Assembly: GCA_002305915.1 (NCBI GenBank)
Contig: DBRJ01000056.1
Coordinates: 29,352 to 67,118 of the forward strand
Length of the DNA: 37,767 nucleotides
DNA from: Pelotomaculum sp. UBA1371
Lineage (GTDB): Bacteria > Bacillota > Desulfotomaculia > Desulfotomaculales > Pelotomaculaceae
Direction: 5' to 3'
Position 1 is the stretch's first letter, and each line of letters opens with the position of its first letter. Below, piece after piece: positions 1 to 7,015 of the stretch. Below the pieces are notes generated by a model that saw only the letters and a program-made list of their open reading frames with translations, made no database searches and was not told the DNA's origin. A program made the translations under genes and the position numbers.

Positions 1-2117
1 TAGCCCAGGGCGCCCTCTCCGGTTACTGCCTCTACGCGGCGAAGTCCCGCCCCTACACTGCTCTCTCCGGTCAACTTAAACAAACCAACCTCTGAAGTAG
101 AACGCAAATGCGTCCCCCCGCATAACTCCAGGCTGAAATCCCCCATTTTTACAACCCTGACCCGCTCTCCGTACTTTTCACCGAAAAGGGCTGCGGCACC
201 CATGGAACGGGCCTCTGCCAGTGAGGTTTCGGTAGCTTCCACCTTCAGGTTGGCCATCACGGCGCGGTTGACAGTGTCTTCAATTTTCTTTAATTCATCC
301 TGGGAAAGCGCTGAATAATGAGTAAAGTCAAAGCGCAGCCGTTCAGGTTCCACTAAAGAGCCGGCCTGGTTGACATGGTTGCCCAGCACTTCCTTCAAAG
401 CCCTGTGCAGCAGGTGAGTAGCCGAGTGGTTCCGGCATATCGCCAGTCTTCTGCGCTGGTCCACTTGCGCAACTACCGGAGCATACTCCTTTAAAACGCC
501 CTTTATCACTTTGCCGCGGTGAACGAAGAGGTTCTCTACAGGCTTGAAAACTTCCTCGATTTCTACACTTAACTCAGGCCCCGTTATTTGACCGCGGTCG
601 CTTACCTGACCTCCCGATTCAGCGTAAAATGGGGTAACGTCCAGAATAAGTTCCACTTCTGCCCCTGCTGCAACCGATTCTACTTTCTTACCGGCCTGAA
701 ATAAACCAAGGACAATAGAATTTGCTTCCAGCGAATCGTACCCGACAAAACTGGTTTCACCCTTTGCTTCACGGATTTCCCTGAAAAGGGCATCCCGCTC
801 AGAGATATACTCAACCTCCTGCCGGGCGCTCCTGGCCCTTTTCCTTTGATCTTCCATGGCCTTTTCAAAAGCGTCCACGTCAACGGACAGGCCTTGCTCA
901 GAAGCCATTTCCTGGGTCAATTCCAGTGGAAAACCGTAAGTATCATAAAGCTTGAAGGCATCCACTCCCAAGATTGATGAACTCCCGGCTTTCTTTGCTT
1001 CCATCATAATCCGGCTTAACATTTCCGTACCCTGGCTTAAGGTTTCCCCAAAGCGCTCTTCCTCGCTCCTGATAACCCTGAGTACGTGGTCCCGGCGTTC
1101 AACAAGTTCAGGATAGGTATGGCCCATCTGCCGGATCACAGCACCGGCAACTTTGTCTAAAAAGAGTTCCTGAATGCCCAGGAGTCTGCCAAAGCGAACG
1201 GCCCGCCTGAGCAGGCGCCGGATTACGTAACCTCTCCCTTCGTTGGAAGGAAGGGCTCCGTCTGTAACAGCAAATGTAATTGCCCGGCAGTGGTCGGCAA
1301 TCACCTTTAAAGCGACATCAACCTTTTCCTCCGTTCCGTAGACCAGACCGAAAAGACCTGCCGTGAAATCCATTATCTCCCTTAGAAGGTCGGTATCGAA
1401 ATTGGATGAAACGCCTTGCATTACTGATGCCACCCGCTCCAGGCCAAACCCTGTATCAATACCTTTTTTCTCCAGAGGCGTGTAGTTGCCCTGTTCGTCT
1501 CTAAAAAACTGGATAAACACAAGGTTCCAGATTTCAAGAAAGCGGTCACAGTCGCAGCCAACCTTGCATTCGGGCGAACCGCATCCCCTTTCCGCACCTA
1601 GATCCACGTATATTTCCGAACAGGGGCCACAGGGCCCCACACCGATCTCCCAGAAGTTCGTATCCTTGTCCAACCTGACAATGCGCCCGGCCGGGACCTT
1701 GACGACCTTGTGCCAAATTTCATAAGCTTCGTCGTCATCCAGATAGATGGTAACCCAGAGCTTGTCCGCCGGCAGTTTAAGGTGTTCAGTGACGTATTCC
1801 CAGGCCCAGGGTATGGCGGATTCTTTAAAATAATCGCCGAAGGAAAAATTACCGAGCATTTCGAAAAAAGTATGGTGTCTGGCAGTTCTGCCCACAGATT
1901 CAATATCCGGTGTGCGAATGCATTTCTGACAGGTTGTAACCCTGTTGAACTCAGGCCTGGCCGCTCCGGTGAAAAAAGGCTTGAAGGGCACCATACCCGC
2001 CGCTGTCCAAAGAATACTGGGGTCGTTCAAGGGAATCAGGGAGGCGCTTGGCAGTCTTTTATGTCCCTTGCTTTCAAAAAACTTTAAGAAACTCTCTCTA
2101 ATTTCATTACCGGTCAT
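1..2117 (-). CDS. alaS: Alanyl-tRNA synthetase, 3' end cut by window edge
   Basis: Charges tRNA-Ala with alanine in the cytoplasm and edits mischarged Ser/Gly. About 705 residues are visible of a family length near 880; the C-terminal dimerisation region lies beyond base 1. The N-terminus has the class II motif 1 region (RHHTFFEMLGNFSFGDYF) and then motif 2/3 sequences such as GLGLERVASVMQG. The editing domain is recognisable by HSATHLLHRALKEVLG (the HxxxH zinc ligands) and ELCGGTH near the cut edge. The start chosen is ATG at 2117, with AGGAGG at 2130-2135. A TTG directly before it (2120) is equally well spaced and would add one residue. The gene is monocistronic as far as visible and is preceded by a roughly 300-base leader with a strong promoter and a possible attenuator. 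Confidence 0.97.
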   Translation of the reverse strand, partial: MTGNEIRESFLKFFESKGHKRLPSASLIPLNDPSILWTAAGMVPFKPFFTGAARPEFNRVTTCQKCIRTPDIESVGRTARHHTFFEMLGNFSFGDYFKESAIPWAWEYVTEHLKLPADKLWVTIYLDDDEAYEIWHKVVKVPAGRIVRLDKDTNFWEIGVGPCGPCSEIYVDLGAERGCGSPECKVGCDCDRFLEIWNLVFIQFFRDEQGNYTPLEKKGIDTGFGLERVASVMQGVSSNFDTDLLREIMDFTAGLFGLVYGTEEKVDVALKVIADHCRAITFAVTDGALPSNEGRGYVIRRLLRRAVRFGRLLGIQELFLDKVAGAVIRQMGHTYPELVERRDHVLRVIRSEEERFGETLSQGTEMLSRIMMEAKKAGSSSILGVDAFKLYDTYGFPLELTQEMASEQGLSVDVDAFEKAMEDQRKRARSARQEVEYISERDALFREIREAKGETSFVGYDSLEANSIVLGLFQAGKKVESVAAGAEVELILDVTPFYAESGGQVSDRGQITGPELSVEIEEVFKPVENLFVHRGKVIKGVLKEYAPVVAQVDQRRRLAICRNHSATHLLHRALKEVLGNHVNQAGSLVEPERLRFDFTHYSALSQDELKKIEDTVNRAVMANLKVEATETSLAEARSMGAAALFGEKYGERVRVVKMGDFSLELCGGTHLRSTSEVGLFKLTGESSVGAGLRRVEAVTGEGALG

Positions 2118-2255
2118 CAAGATTAATAACCTCCTGTATAAATAACTCGGGAAAAGCGCAATTCACCAAAACCGGTTTAAATTCAGCTCTGCCAAAACTA
2201 ATTTGGGCTTACTGGCAACGGAACTGCAACGCTGTATTGTCTTTTAAACTGCAAT

Positions 2256-2328
2256 CAAAAAACCTTTCCTCCTTAAAGAAATTCTTTACGGGTCGGAAAG
2301 GCTCCTCCAAGGCGCCACCCCGGTAAAG
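2256..2328 (-). promoter_or_regulatory. Putative alaS leader attenuator with competing hairpins
   Basis: On the minus strand, CCTTTCC (2295-2301) can pair with GGAAAGG (2263-2269), which is followed at once by six T residues (2257-2262): a terminator-like hairpin. An upstream strand, CTTTACCGGGGT (2317-2328), can instead pair with ACCCGTAAAG (2284-2293), which lies in the loop of the first hairpin. The second pairing encloses the CCTTTCC arm, so the two folds exclude each other. A GGGGTGGCGCC stretch recalls a T-box core, but the rest of a T-box leader is not visible, so the sensing mechanism is unknown. The pairing is seen directly; the switching role is inferred. Confidence 0.5.
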
Positions 2329-2424
2329 GTCAAAGCAATAAATCTATCATTATTTACTACATTATTTGTCTAATATGCGTTTTAAGCAACCTAATTTATA
2401 ATTTGTTGTTATTTTTGCGCTATA

Positions 2425-2454
2425 ATTATACAAAATATAACTCTTCTGTGTCAA
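2425..2454 (-). promoter_or_regulatory. Sigma-A-type promoter of alaS
   Basis: A perfect TTGACA (2449-2454) and a perfect TATAAT (2425-2430) are separated by 18 bases, reading on the minus strand toward alaS. The expected start of transcription is near 2418, which gives a leader of about 300 bases before alaS. Confidence 0.85.
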
Positions 2455-2467
2455 GAATACCCCTGTT

Positions 2468-3511
2468 TTAATTACCAGCAGCCTTAAATCTATAAATAAA
2501 ATACTTAATTATAACTTTTAGTACCGCTGAAACCGGCACTGCCAGAATCATTCCCACCAGTCCATACAACTCTCCTCCGATTAAAAGGCTGACAATAACC
2601 ACTAATGGATGCAGGCCAACTTTATCTCCCAGGATCTTGGGGGAAATAATGCTCCCTTCCAACTGGTGGATGACAATAAAGGCAAGGACTACTTTTAAGG
2701 CCAGCCATTTTGACTGCAGAACGGCCAGGCTAACTGCGGGAACCGCCCCGATGACAGGACCGAAATAGGGTATTAATTCGGTCAGACCTGCAAAAATGCC
2801 GAGCATAAGCGCAAAATCCATACCCAGTAAGGCCATGGCCAGGGTAGTCAAGCCTCCAACAATTGCAGCCACCAGAAGGTAGCCCCTGGTGTAACTGGTT
2901 AATATTTTGTTTATCTCTTGAAATAGTTGAACAATATCTTCCTTTCTTTCTTCAGGTATGATTGAAACAGCTTTGCGATGGATGTTTTCGATGTCTTTTA
3001 AAAAGTAAAAAGCCAGGACCGGGGCCAGGATAATTTTAAAGATATAACCAACCATTCCAATCAAAGCGGCAACAGCCCCTCTGACTAATTGGAGCATGTT
3101 TTCTTCAAACCAGGAGACCCTTTCATCAATCACCTGCCTGACACTTTCACCAACCCCAAGATTAGTTAGGCGCACCTGGATAGAATGGATCATTTCATAG
3201 AATTGTTCAGTATAGAGAGGAATCGTTTCCTCCAGGCCGTGCAGTTGTCTCACTATACGGGGTACTCCATACATAAATATTCCGGCAACTACAAAAAAAA
3301 GTGCGAGGTAGGCAATCAGGATGGCCCATACCCTTGGCGTGCCTCTTTTTTCAATGGCAAAAACCAGGGGATGGATCAGGTATATAATCAAAACCGCCAG
3401 AATAAAGGAAATAAACAACCCCCGCAGCAGGTATAAAAAATACAAGCCGATTGTCAAAAGGATTAATGATAAAAACAGCCGCCCTGTTTTAGGCTCAATC
3501 CGCCAGGCCAT
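2468..3511 (-). CDS. AI-2E family transporter (YrrI/PerM-type permease)
   Basis: A polytopic inner-membrane protein of the AI-2E/PerM/TqsA family, 347 residues, close to the usual length. N-terminal hydrophobic segments (about residues 12-60) are followed by an amphipathic middle section, then further membrane segments including the family-typical FAGLTELIPYFGPVIGAVPA and LIGGELYGLVGMILAVPV. Family members export or exchange small solutes (Na+/H+ or signalling molecules in characterised cases); the substrate here cannot be read from sequence. In Bacillus a homologue also sits beside alaS. The start is set at ATG 3511 (MAWRIEPKTG). Extending to 3556 would run the coding region through the terminator hairpin at 3535-3556, so the longer reading is unlikely. 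The Shine-Dalgarno site is weak (GGTGGTG). Confidence 0.85.
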   Translation of the reverse strand: MAWRIEPKTGRLFLSLILLTIGLYFLYLLRGLFISFILAVLIIYLIHPLVFAIEKRGTPRVWAILIAYLALFFVVAGIFMYGVPRIVRQLHGLEETIPLYTEQFYEMIHSIQVRLTNLGVGESVRQVIDERVSWFEENMLQLVRGAVAALIGMVGYIFKIILAPVLAFYFLKDIENIHRKAVSIIPEERKEDIVQLFQEINKILTSYTRGYLLVAAIVGGLTTLAMALLGMDFALMLGIFAGLTELIPYFGPVIGAVPAVSLAVLQSKWLALKVVLAFIVIHQLEGSIISPKILGDKVGLHPLVVIVSLLIGGELYGLVGMILAVPVSAVLKVIIKYFIYRFKAAGN

Positions 3512-3528
3512 TTTCACACACCACCAAG

Positions 3529-3556
3529 GAAAAAGTGAGGAGAATGTTCTCCCCAC
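3529..3556 (-). terminator. Intrinsic terminator after the small membrane protein
   Basis: On the minus strand GTGGGGAGAA and TTCTCCTCAC pair around a two-base centre and are followed by TTTTT. It lies 11 bases after the stop codon of the 3568-3756 gene and before the permease start, so it separates the two transcripts. Confidence 0.75.
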
Positions 3557-3567
3557 TTCTATGTGTC

Positions 3568-3756
3568 TTATTTAATCATGTTGTTAACTGTTTTCGAGAC
3601 TCTCCGCATCATCCTGTCGGCCCGGTTTCTGCCCCTGGCGGTGTATCCCAGGATGCTTTTTTTTCCCTGCCTTTGTATTCCGCCGGTTGCCATCATGCTC
3701 ACAGCAGCCCCCAGAATACCACCGGCTATCACGCCTCTCCAAAATGTCGTTCGCAC
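3568..3756 (-). CDS. Small single-pass membrane protein (YtxH-like)
   Basis: A 62-residue protein if started at GTG 3756, which has GGGGGTGA seven bases upstream. One transmembrane segment of small residues (WRGVIAGGILGAAVSMMA) is followed by a strongly basic tail rich in Arg and Lys (KKSILGYTARGRNRADRMMRR). The glycine-rich helix and basic tail resemble YtxH-type small envelope proteins, but there is no diagnostic motif, so function is unassigned. It lies 22 bases downstream of the zinc-ribbon gene and is probably cotranscribed with it. The open frame extends further upstream, but that part overlaps the zinc-ribbon gene and lacks a ribosome site. Confidence 0.6.
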   Translation of the reverse strand: MRTTFWRGVIAGGILGAAVSMMATGGIQRQGKKSILGYTARGRNRADRMMRRVSKTVNNMIK

Positions 3757-3778
3757 GCTTAGGTCACCCCCGTCCATC

Positions 3779-3976
3779 TCAAAGTAAGAACTCATTTTGC
3801 GGGTCAAAAGCGACAAGACTTCCATCCTCGGCAACTTCGTAAATCTGAACGCCTTCCTTGTTAATTCTGTATTCAACGCAGCAGTCCCAGCAGTAAAACT
3901 GGTCAATACCTACCTTCCCGGTAGCTTTTCCGCCGCAGATCGGGCATCTCAAATATTTCGCCCCCCAGTAAATCAT
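3779..3976 (-). CDS. Small zinc-ribbon protein, function unknown
   Basis: A 65-residue protein with two CxxC pairs, RCPICGG and YCWDCC, spaced about 17 residues apart, as in a treble-clef or zinc-ribbon fold. The rest (EVAEDGSLVAFD) is a short acidic beta-rich tail. Zinc binding is inferred; no partner is evident. The start is uncertain. ATG 3976 has a weak GGGAT upstream. A TTG at 3952 (giving MRCPICGG) has GGGGGG seven bases before it and is a credible alternative. It is followed closely by the small membrane protein gene. Confidence 0.6.
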   Translation of the reverse strand: MIYWGAKYLRCPICGGKATGKVGIDQFYCWDCCVEYRINKEGVQIYEVAEDGSLVAFDPQNEFLL

Positions 3977-4228
3977 TGATAAATCCCAATAACTGGCTGA
4001 TTATTCGGCCTTTAAGAATTATTATGTCCACTCTCAAAAAAAAAATTCAATCAGAAATGAAACCAATTATAAAATGGTGGTTATTTAAGATAGAAAGTAT
4101 TGGATAGCTCGGAAACACAAAAATTAAGAAAAAAAAGAAAAAACACAGGCAGTTTTACATAAGAGCCTAAAAGAATAAATAGCTGTCAAAGGGAGTTGTT
4201 TTCAGCCGGGTGGGTAAATTTAAAAAGA

Positions 4229-5332
4229 TTAGAGCTCCCTGTTGTTTAAAGATTCCTCTATGGTTGCACCGCCAACCAGGTAATCCCCCAGGTAGAAGAC
4301 AACAGACTGTCCCGGCGTGATGGAACGCTGGGGGCTTAGAAAACAGACTTGCAAAGCACTGCCGTCAATAGCTTCCAGAATTGCTTTGGCCGGGCGGCCG
4401 TTATAGCGCACTTGTGCCTCTACCTCAATTTTTCCCGGCATTTCTTCAAACAGGATCAAATTCGCCTCTTCTGCTCTCAAACATTTCCCAAAAACAGCTT
4501 TTTCAGGGCCCAGGGTAATGGTATTGTTTTCGGCATCAATCCGGACCACGTAAAGACGCTCTCCTGCCGCCAGGTTTAAACCCCTGCGCTGGCCTATTGT
4601 GTAAAATGGTATTCCTCTGTGGGTTCCGATAATTTCACCATTCAAGTTTAAAAATGGACCGGGCTGATAATTGATTGCTTTTTCCCGCAGGTAATCACGG
4701 TAGCTGCCCTGCATGATAAAACAGAGATCCTGGCTTTCAGCTTTATCTGCAACCTGCAGACCAAAGCCGGCTGCCATTTTCCGTACCTGTTCTTTAGTGT
4801 ATTCTCCCAGAGGCATTAGAGTACGGGCAATCTGCTCCTGGGTCAGGCCGTACAGGACATAAGTCTGGTCTTTTTTGCGGTCAAGCGGGCGGCGGACTGT
4901 ATAACGGCCGTAGCGGCTGCTGAAACCCAGCCGGGCATAATGACCGGTAGCCATGTAATCAGCTCCCATTTCGAGGGTTTTTGTCAACAGCGCGCCGAAT
5001 TTTATATACCGGTTACAGGCAATGCAGGGGTTGGGTGTACGCCCGCCAAGGTATTCCGAAGTAAAATACCGGACTACCTTTTCTTCGAAGAGATCCCGGA
5101 AGTCCAGGACATGAAAAGGAATGCCCAGTTGTTCGGCTACCCGCCCGGCATCTTCAACTGGATCACGGGAAGGGCATCCGCCGTTTTCCCCTTTTGCCGG
5201 GGCCGTCTCCGGCTTCTGGATTTGCATCGTTACCCCGATCACTTCATAACCCTGTTCTAATAAAACGGCGGCGGTGACAGAACTATCTACCCCGCCGCTC
5301 ATAGCCACAACTACCCTTTTACTGGCTCCCAC
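4229..5332 (-). CDS. mnmA: tRNA-uridine 2-sulfurtransferase MnmA
   Basis: Catalyses ATP-dependent thiolation of U34 in tRNA-Lys, -Glu and -Gln, taking sulfur from a cysteine desulfurase, directly or through relays. It is 367 residues, the normal length. The PP-loop ATP site is VVVAMSGGVDSS near the N-terminus. The two catalytic cysteines are in TPNPCIACN (about residue 103) and QDLCFIM (about residue 204). FYTIGQRRGL and the C-terminal SPGQ-like ITPGQSVVFY are also family marks. The start is GTG 5332, with AAGGTGA five bases upstream; GTG 5341 is possible. It follows nifU after 28 bases, consistent with an iscR-nifU-mnmA transcript devoted to sulfur transfer, although the usual cysteine desulfurase gene is missing from this cluster. 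Confidence 0.96.
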   Translation of the reverse strand: MGASKRVVVAMSGGVDSSVTAAVLLEQGYEVIGVTMQIQKPETAPAKGENGGCPSRDPVEDAGRVAEQLGIPFHVLDFRDLFEEKVVRYFTSEYLGGRTPNPCIACNRYIKFGALLTKTLEMGADYMATGHYARLGFSSRYGRYTVRRPLDRKKDQTYVLYGLTQEQIARTLMPLGEYTKEQVRKMAAGFGLQVADKAESQDLCFIMQGSYRDYLREKAINYQPGPFLNLNGEIIGTHRGIPFYTIGQRRGLNLAAGERLYVVRIDAENNTITLGPEKAVFGKCLRAEEANLILFEEMPGKIEVEAQVRYNGRPAKAILEAIDGSALQVCFLSPQRSITPGQSVVFYLGDYLVGGATIEESLNNREL

Positions 5333-5360
5333 CGGATTCACCTTTTACTAATTATTAATT

Positions 5361-5747
5361 TTAAACAATCTTTGTTAACGCTTCTTTTTTCAACCTGTAG
5401 TTTTCAATGGCTTTATGCATAGCATCTGCGGCCATGTTCGAGCAGTGCATTTTTTGAGGAGGAAGACCGTCCAGCATATCCGCAACCGCTTGATCCGTAA
5501 TTTGAAGAGCTTCTTCAATAGTCTTGCCTTTGGCCATTTCCGTCAACATACTACTGGAAGCAATGGCCGCGCCGCAACCGAATGTTTTAAATTTAATATC
5601 ATTTATAATATTTCCCTCAATTTTAAGATAAATCTTTGTAGTATCACCGCAAACAGGGTTTCCCACTTCGCCAACACCGTCAGCGTCAGGGATCTCACCG
5701 ACATTTCTGGGGTTCTTAAAATGATCCATTACTTTCTCACTATACAT
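5361..5747 (-). CDS. nifU: Fe-S cluster assembly scaffold NifU/IscU
   Basis: A scaffold on which [2Fe-2S] or [4Fe-4S] clusters are built before transfer to apoproteins. It is 128 residues, the typical length of the N-terminal NifU/IscU domain alone. The three ligand cysteines are all present: NPVCGD (C33), FGCGAAIASS (C58) and MHCSNMA (C102). The conserved Asp after the first Cys is present too. The start ATG has GAGGAGG nine bases upstream. The scaffold normally receives sulfur from IscS/NifS encoded just upstream, but here only about 150 bases separate it from iscR. Confidence 0.95.
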   Translation of the reverse strand: MYSEKVMDHFKNPRNVGEIPDADGVGEVGNPVCGDTTKIYLKIEGNIINDIKFKTFGCGAAIASSSMLTEMAKGKTIEEALQITDQAVADMLDGLPPQKMHCSNMAADAMHKAIENYRLKKEALTKIV

Positions 5748-5776
5748 TTTTTATAGCCTCCTCTTTTACATTTGAA

Positions 5777-5884
5777 TTAAGGCGGAAGGGGAAACATACG
5801 GGAATAATTAAGTAAATACGCGACCATAAGCAGTGCTTCTTTTCCCAGGCTCATAAATACATCAAAAGTTCGAGACCAGCTCAT
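5777..5884 (-). CDS. Possible 35-residue ORF between iscR and nifU
   Basis: An ATG 10 bases after the iscR stop opens a 35-codon frame ending 29 bases before nifU. The product begins MSWSRTFDVFMSLGKEALL and contains a short hydrophobic stretch (ALLMVAYLL). An AGGGAG motif is only one base from the ATG, which is too close for good initiation. The compact fit in the operon favours a real small protein; the poor ribosome site and short length argue against it. It does not resemble any part of a cysteine desulfurase. Confidence 0.25.
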   Translation of the reverse strand: MSWSRTFDVFMSLGKEALLMVAYLLNYSRMFPLPP

Positions 5885-5894
5885 TCTCCCTGCT

Positions 5895-6314
5895 TTAAAG
5901 TTTTTTTGCTTCGCGGCATAAGTCTTCCAGCGTGATGGAATCAATAACGTCGACTATTCCATCACGAACCCTTGCCCAAACGGAACGTGAAATACAATAA
6001 TCTGCTTCATCACAGCCAACCGGATTCTCCTCACTAACGCAGAGCAAGGGTGCAACAGGGCCTTCCATAGCGCGAAAAACATCTCCTACCGTAAGCTGGG
6101 AAGGTTCCCTGGCCAGGATGTAGCCTCCCTGTGAGCCACGAACGCTTTTCACAAGCGCCGCTTTTTTCAACATGGCAATTAGTTGTTCCAAATAGTGCTC
6201 GGATAGATTTTGCCGTACAGCAACACTTCTTAAAGGTATGGGTTTTTCTCCGAAGTTTTGCGCCAGGTCAAGCATAGCTTTCAGACCATAGTGTCCCCTG
6301 CTTGAAAGCCGCAA
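5895..6314 (-). CDS. iscR: Rrf2-family regulator, IscR-type
   Basis: A winged-helix DNA-binding regulator of Fe-S biogenesis genes. With TTG 6314 as start it is 139 residues and begins MRLSSRGHYGLKAMLDLA, the usual Rrf2 N-terminus; the TTG has GAGGGGGGTG five bases upstream. The recognition region includes LSEHYLEQLIAMLKKA and the wing SVRGSQGGYIL. Three cysteines near the C-terminus (about 92, 101 and 107; LLC..VGC..DYC) match the cluster-ligand region of IscR, which distinguishes it from CymR. It heads the nifU-mnmA cluster and likely autoregulates through the palindrome between its promoter and start codon. Confidence 0.9.
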   Translation of the reverse strand: MRLSSRGHYGLKAMLDLAQNFGEKPIPLRSVAVRQNLSEHYLEQLIAMLKKAALVKSVRGSQGGYILAREPSQLTVGDVFRAMEGPVAPLLCVSEENPVGCDEADYCISRSVWARVRDGIVDVIDSITLEDLCREAKKL

Positions 6315-6421
6315 AAATACACCCCCCTCGATAACCAGCGAACTAATTTTCAAGATGATCTCTTTGTGTAATTGATCTTTGTGGATTATTTCCCCGGGAC
6401 AATTATAGTAGAGACGCTGGC

Positions 6422-6440
6422 AGGGTAGTTCAACTACCCT
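6422..6440. promoter_or_regulatory. Perfect 19-bp palindrome, candidate Rrf2/IscR operator
   Basis: AGGGTAGTT and AACTACCCT are perfect inverted repeats around a single central base. A one-base centre makes an RNA hairpin unlikely and a dimer-binding DNA site likely. It lies about 12 to 30 bases downstream of the predicted iscR transcription start. A partly similar TACCCTAGTAG sequence sits inside the -35/-10 spacer of the same promoter. Confidence 0.6.
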
Positions 6441-6458
6441 TATCTATTTACAAGGGAT

Positions 6459-6487
6459 ATCATAGCACGCTACTAGGGTATTGTCAA
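6459..6487 (-). promoter_or_regulatory. Sigma-A-type promoter of iscR
   Basis: TTGACA (6482-6487) and TATGAT (6459-6464) are separated by exactly 17 bases on the minus strand, with predicted start near 6452. The spacer contains TACCCTAGTAG, similar to the half-sites of the downstream palindrome, so repression by IscR binding over the promoter is plausible. Confidence 0.85.
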
Positions 6488-6563
6488 TTTAATTATAGCT
6501 CTATCTGAATGATTTTTTACTGAATCCAGCAAATTCGCCTGAATTGCCGAAAATCAACACATT

Positions 6564-6592
6564 AAAAACCTTCCCTTAAAGGGAAGGTTTTC
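6564..6592. terminator. Strong palindromic terminator-like hairpin
   Basis: AAAACCTTCCCTT and its perfect complement are separated by one base, ending in a T-run on both strands (four T on plus, five T on minus), so it could work in either direction. It sits about 420 bases beyond the rarA stop and 77 bases upstream of the iscR -35 box. It probably ends a long rarA 3' untranslated region or an unrecognised transcript. Confidence 0.65.
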
Positions 6593-7015
6593 AGGATCCG
6601 TAACAACCGCGCTCCAGCATTACACCGGTTCTCACAGCCCTCTCCATATTGATTGTTGTAGCTTATTAACGGTAACCGTAAATGCTCCTTTCTGACCAGC
6701 ATGGAATAACGGGGAGACTCAACAATTGTTGAACTATTGAAAACCTCCCGTTTTTCAATAAAACCATGCTAATCCGGCCCGGCCAATAGTCTCCCTTGAG
6801 ACCACCGGAGCAACCACCAGGACTGCTTTGGCCGGTCTGCCGGACATTGATCGTTCTGCGGCCTGTACAGCCAGGCCTGATCATGTCCTGAACCGAACCT
6901 TGCGTTGAGCATGGCAAGCTGTGAAGGTCCTGTCCGGCATGTCCACGGTCATTACGCTCCTTGTAGTTTATTCTGCCCGGAACATGAAAAATAATTCAGG
7001 ATAATAATTGTATTA
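6593..7015. other. 423-base intergenic stretch, no confident gene
   Basis: An open frame on the minus strand (6666-6917) has an unnatural composition and no ribosome site, so I do not call it. A short frame, MERAVRTGVMLERGCYGS, ends just before the palindromic hairpin at 6564-6592 but also has no Shine-Dalgarno site. The stretch may be a long rarA 3' untranslated region, a small RNA or the remnant of a lost gene. Nothing in it matches an RNA family that I recognise. Confidence 0.4.

Noticed and set aside
2306..2328. T-box core-like GGGGTGGCGCC in the alaS leader
   Set aside because: The pairing bases (UGGC) would fit a G discriminator, but tRNA-Ala has A73. The upstream leader is too short and lacks the AGUA/Stem I landmarks, so I describe an attenuator only.
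3512..3556. N-terminal extension of the AI-2E permease
   Set aside because: It would run the coding region through the terminator hairpin of the gene upstream, and it has no ribosome site.
6666..6917. 83-residue open frame on the minus strand
   Set aside because: No ribosome site, odd composition rich in Gly, Ser and Arg, and no recognisable motif; most likely chance in a GC-richer gap.
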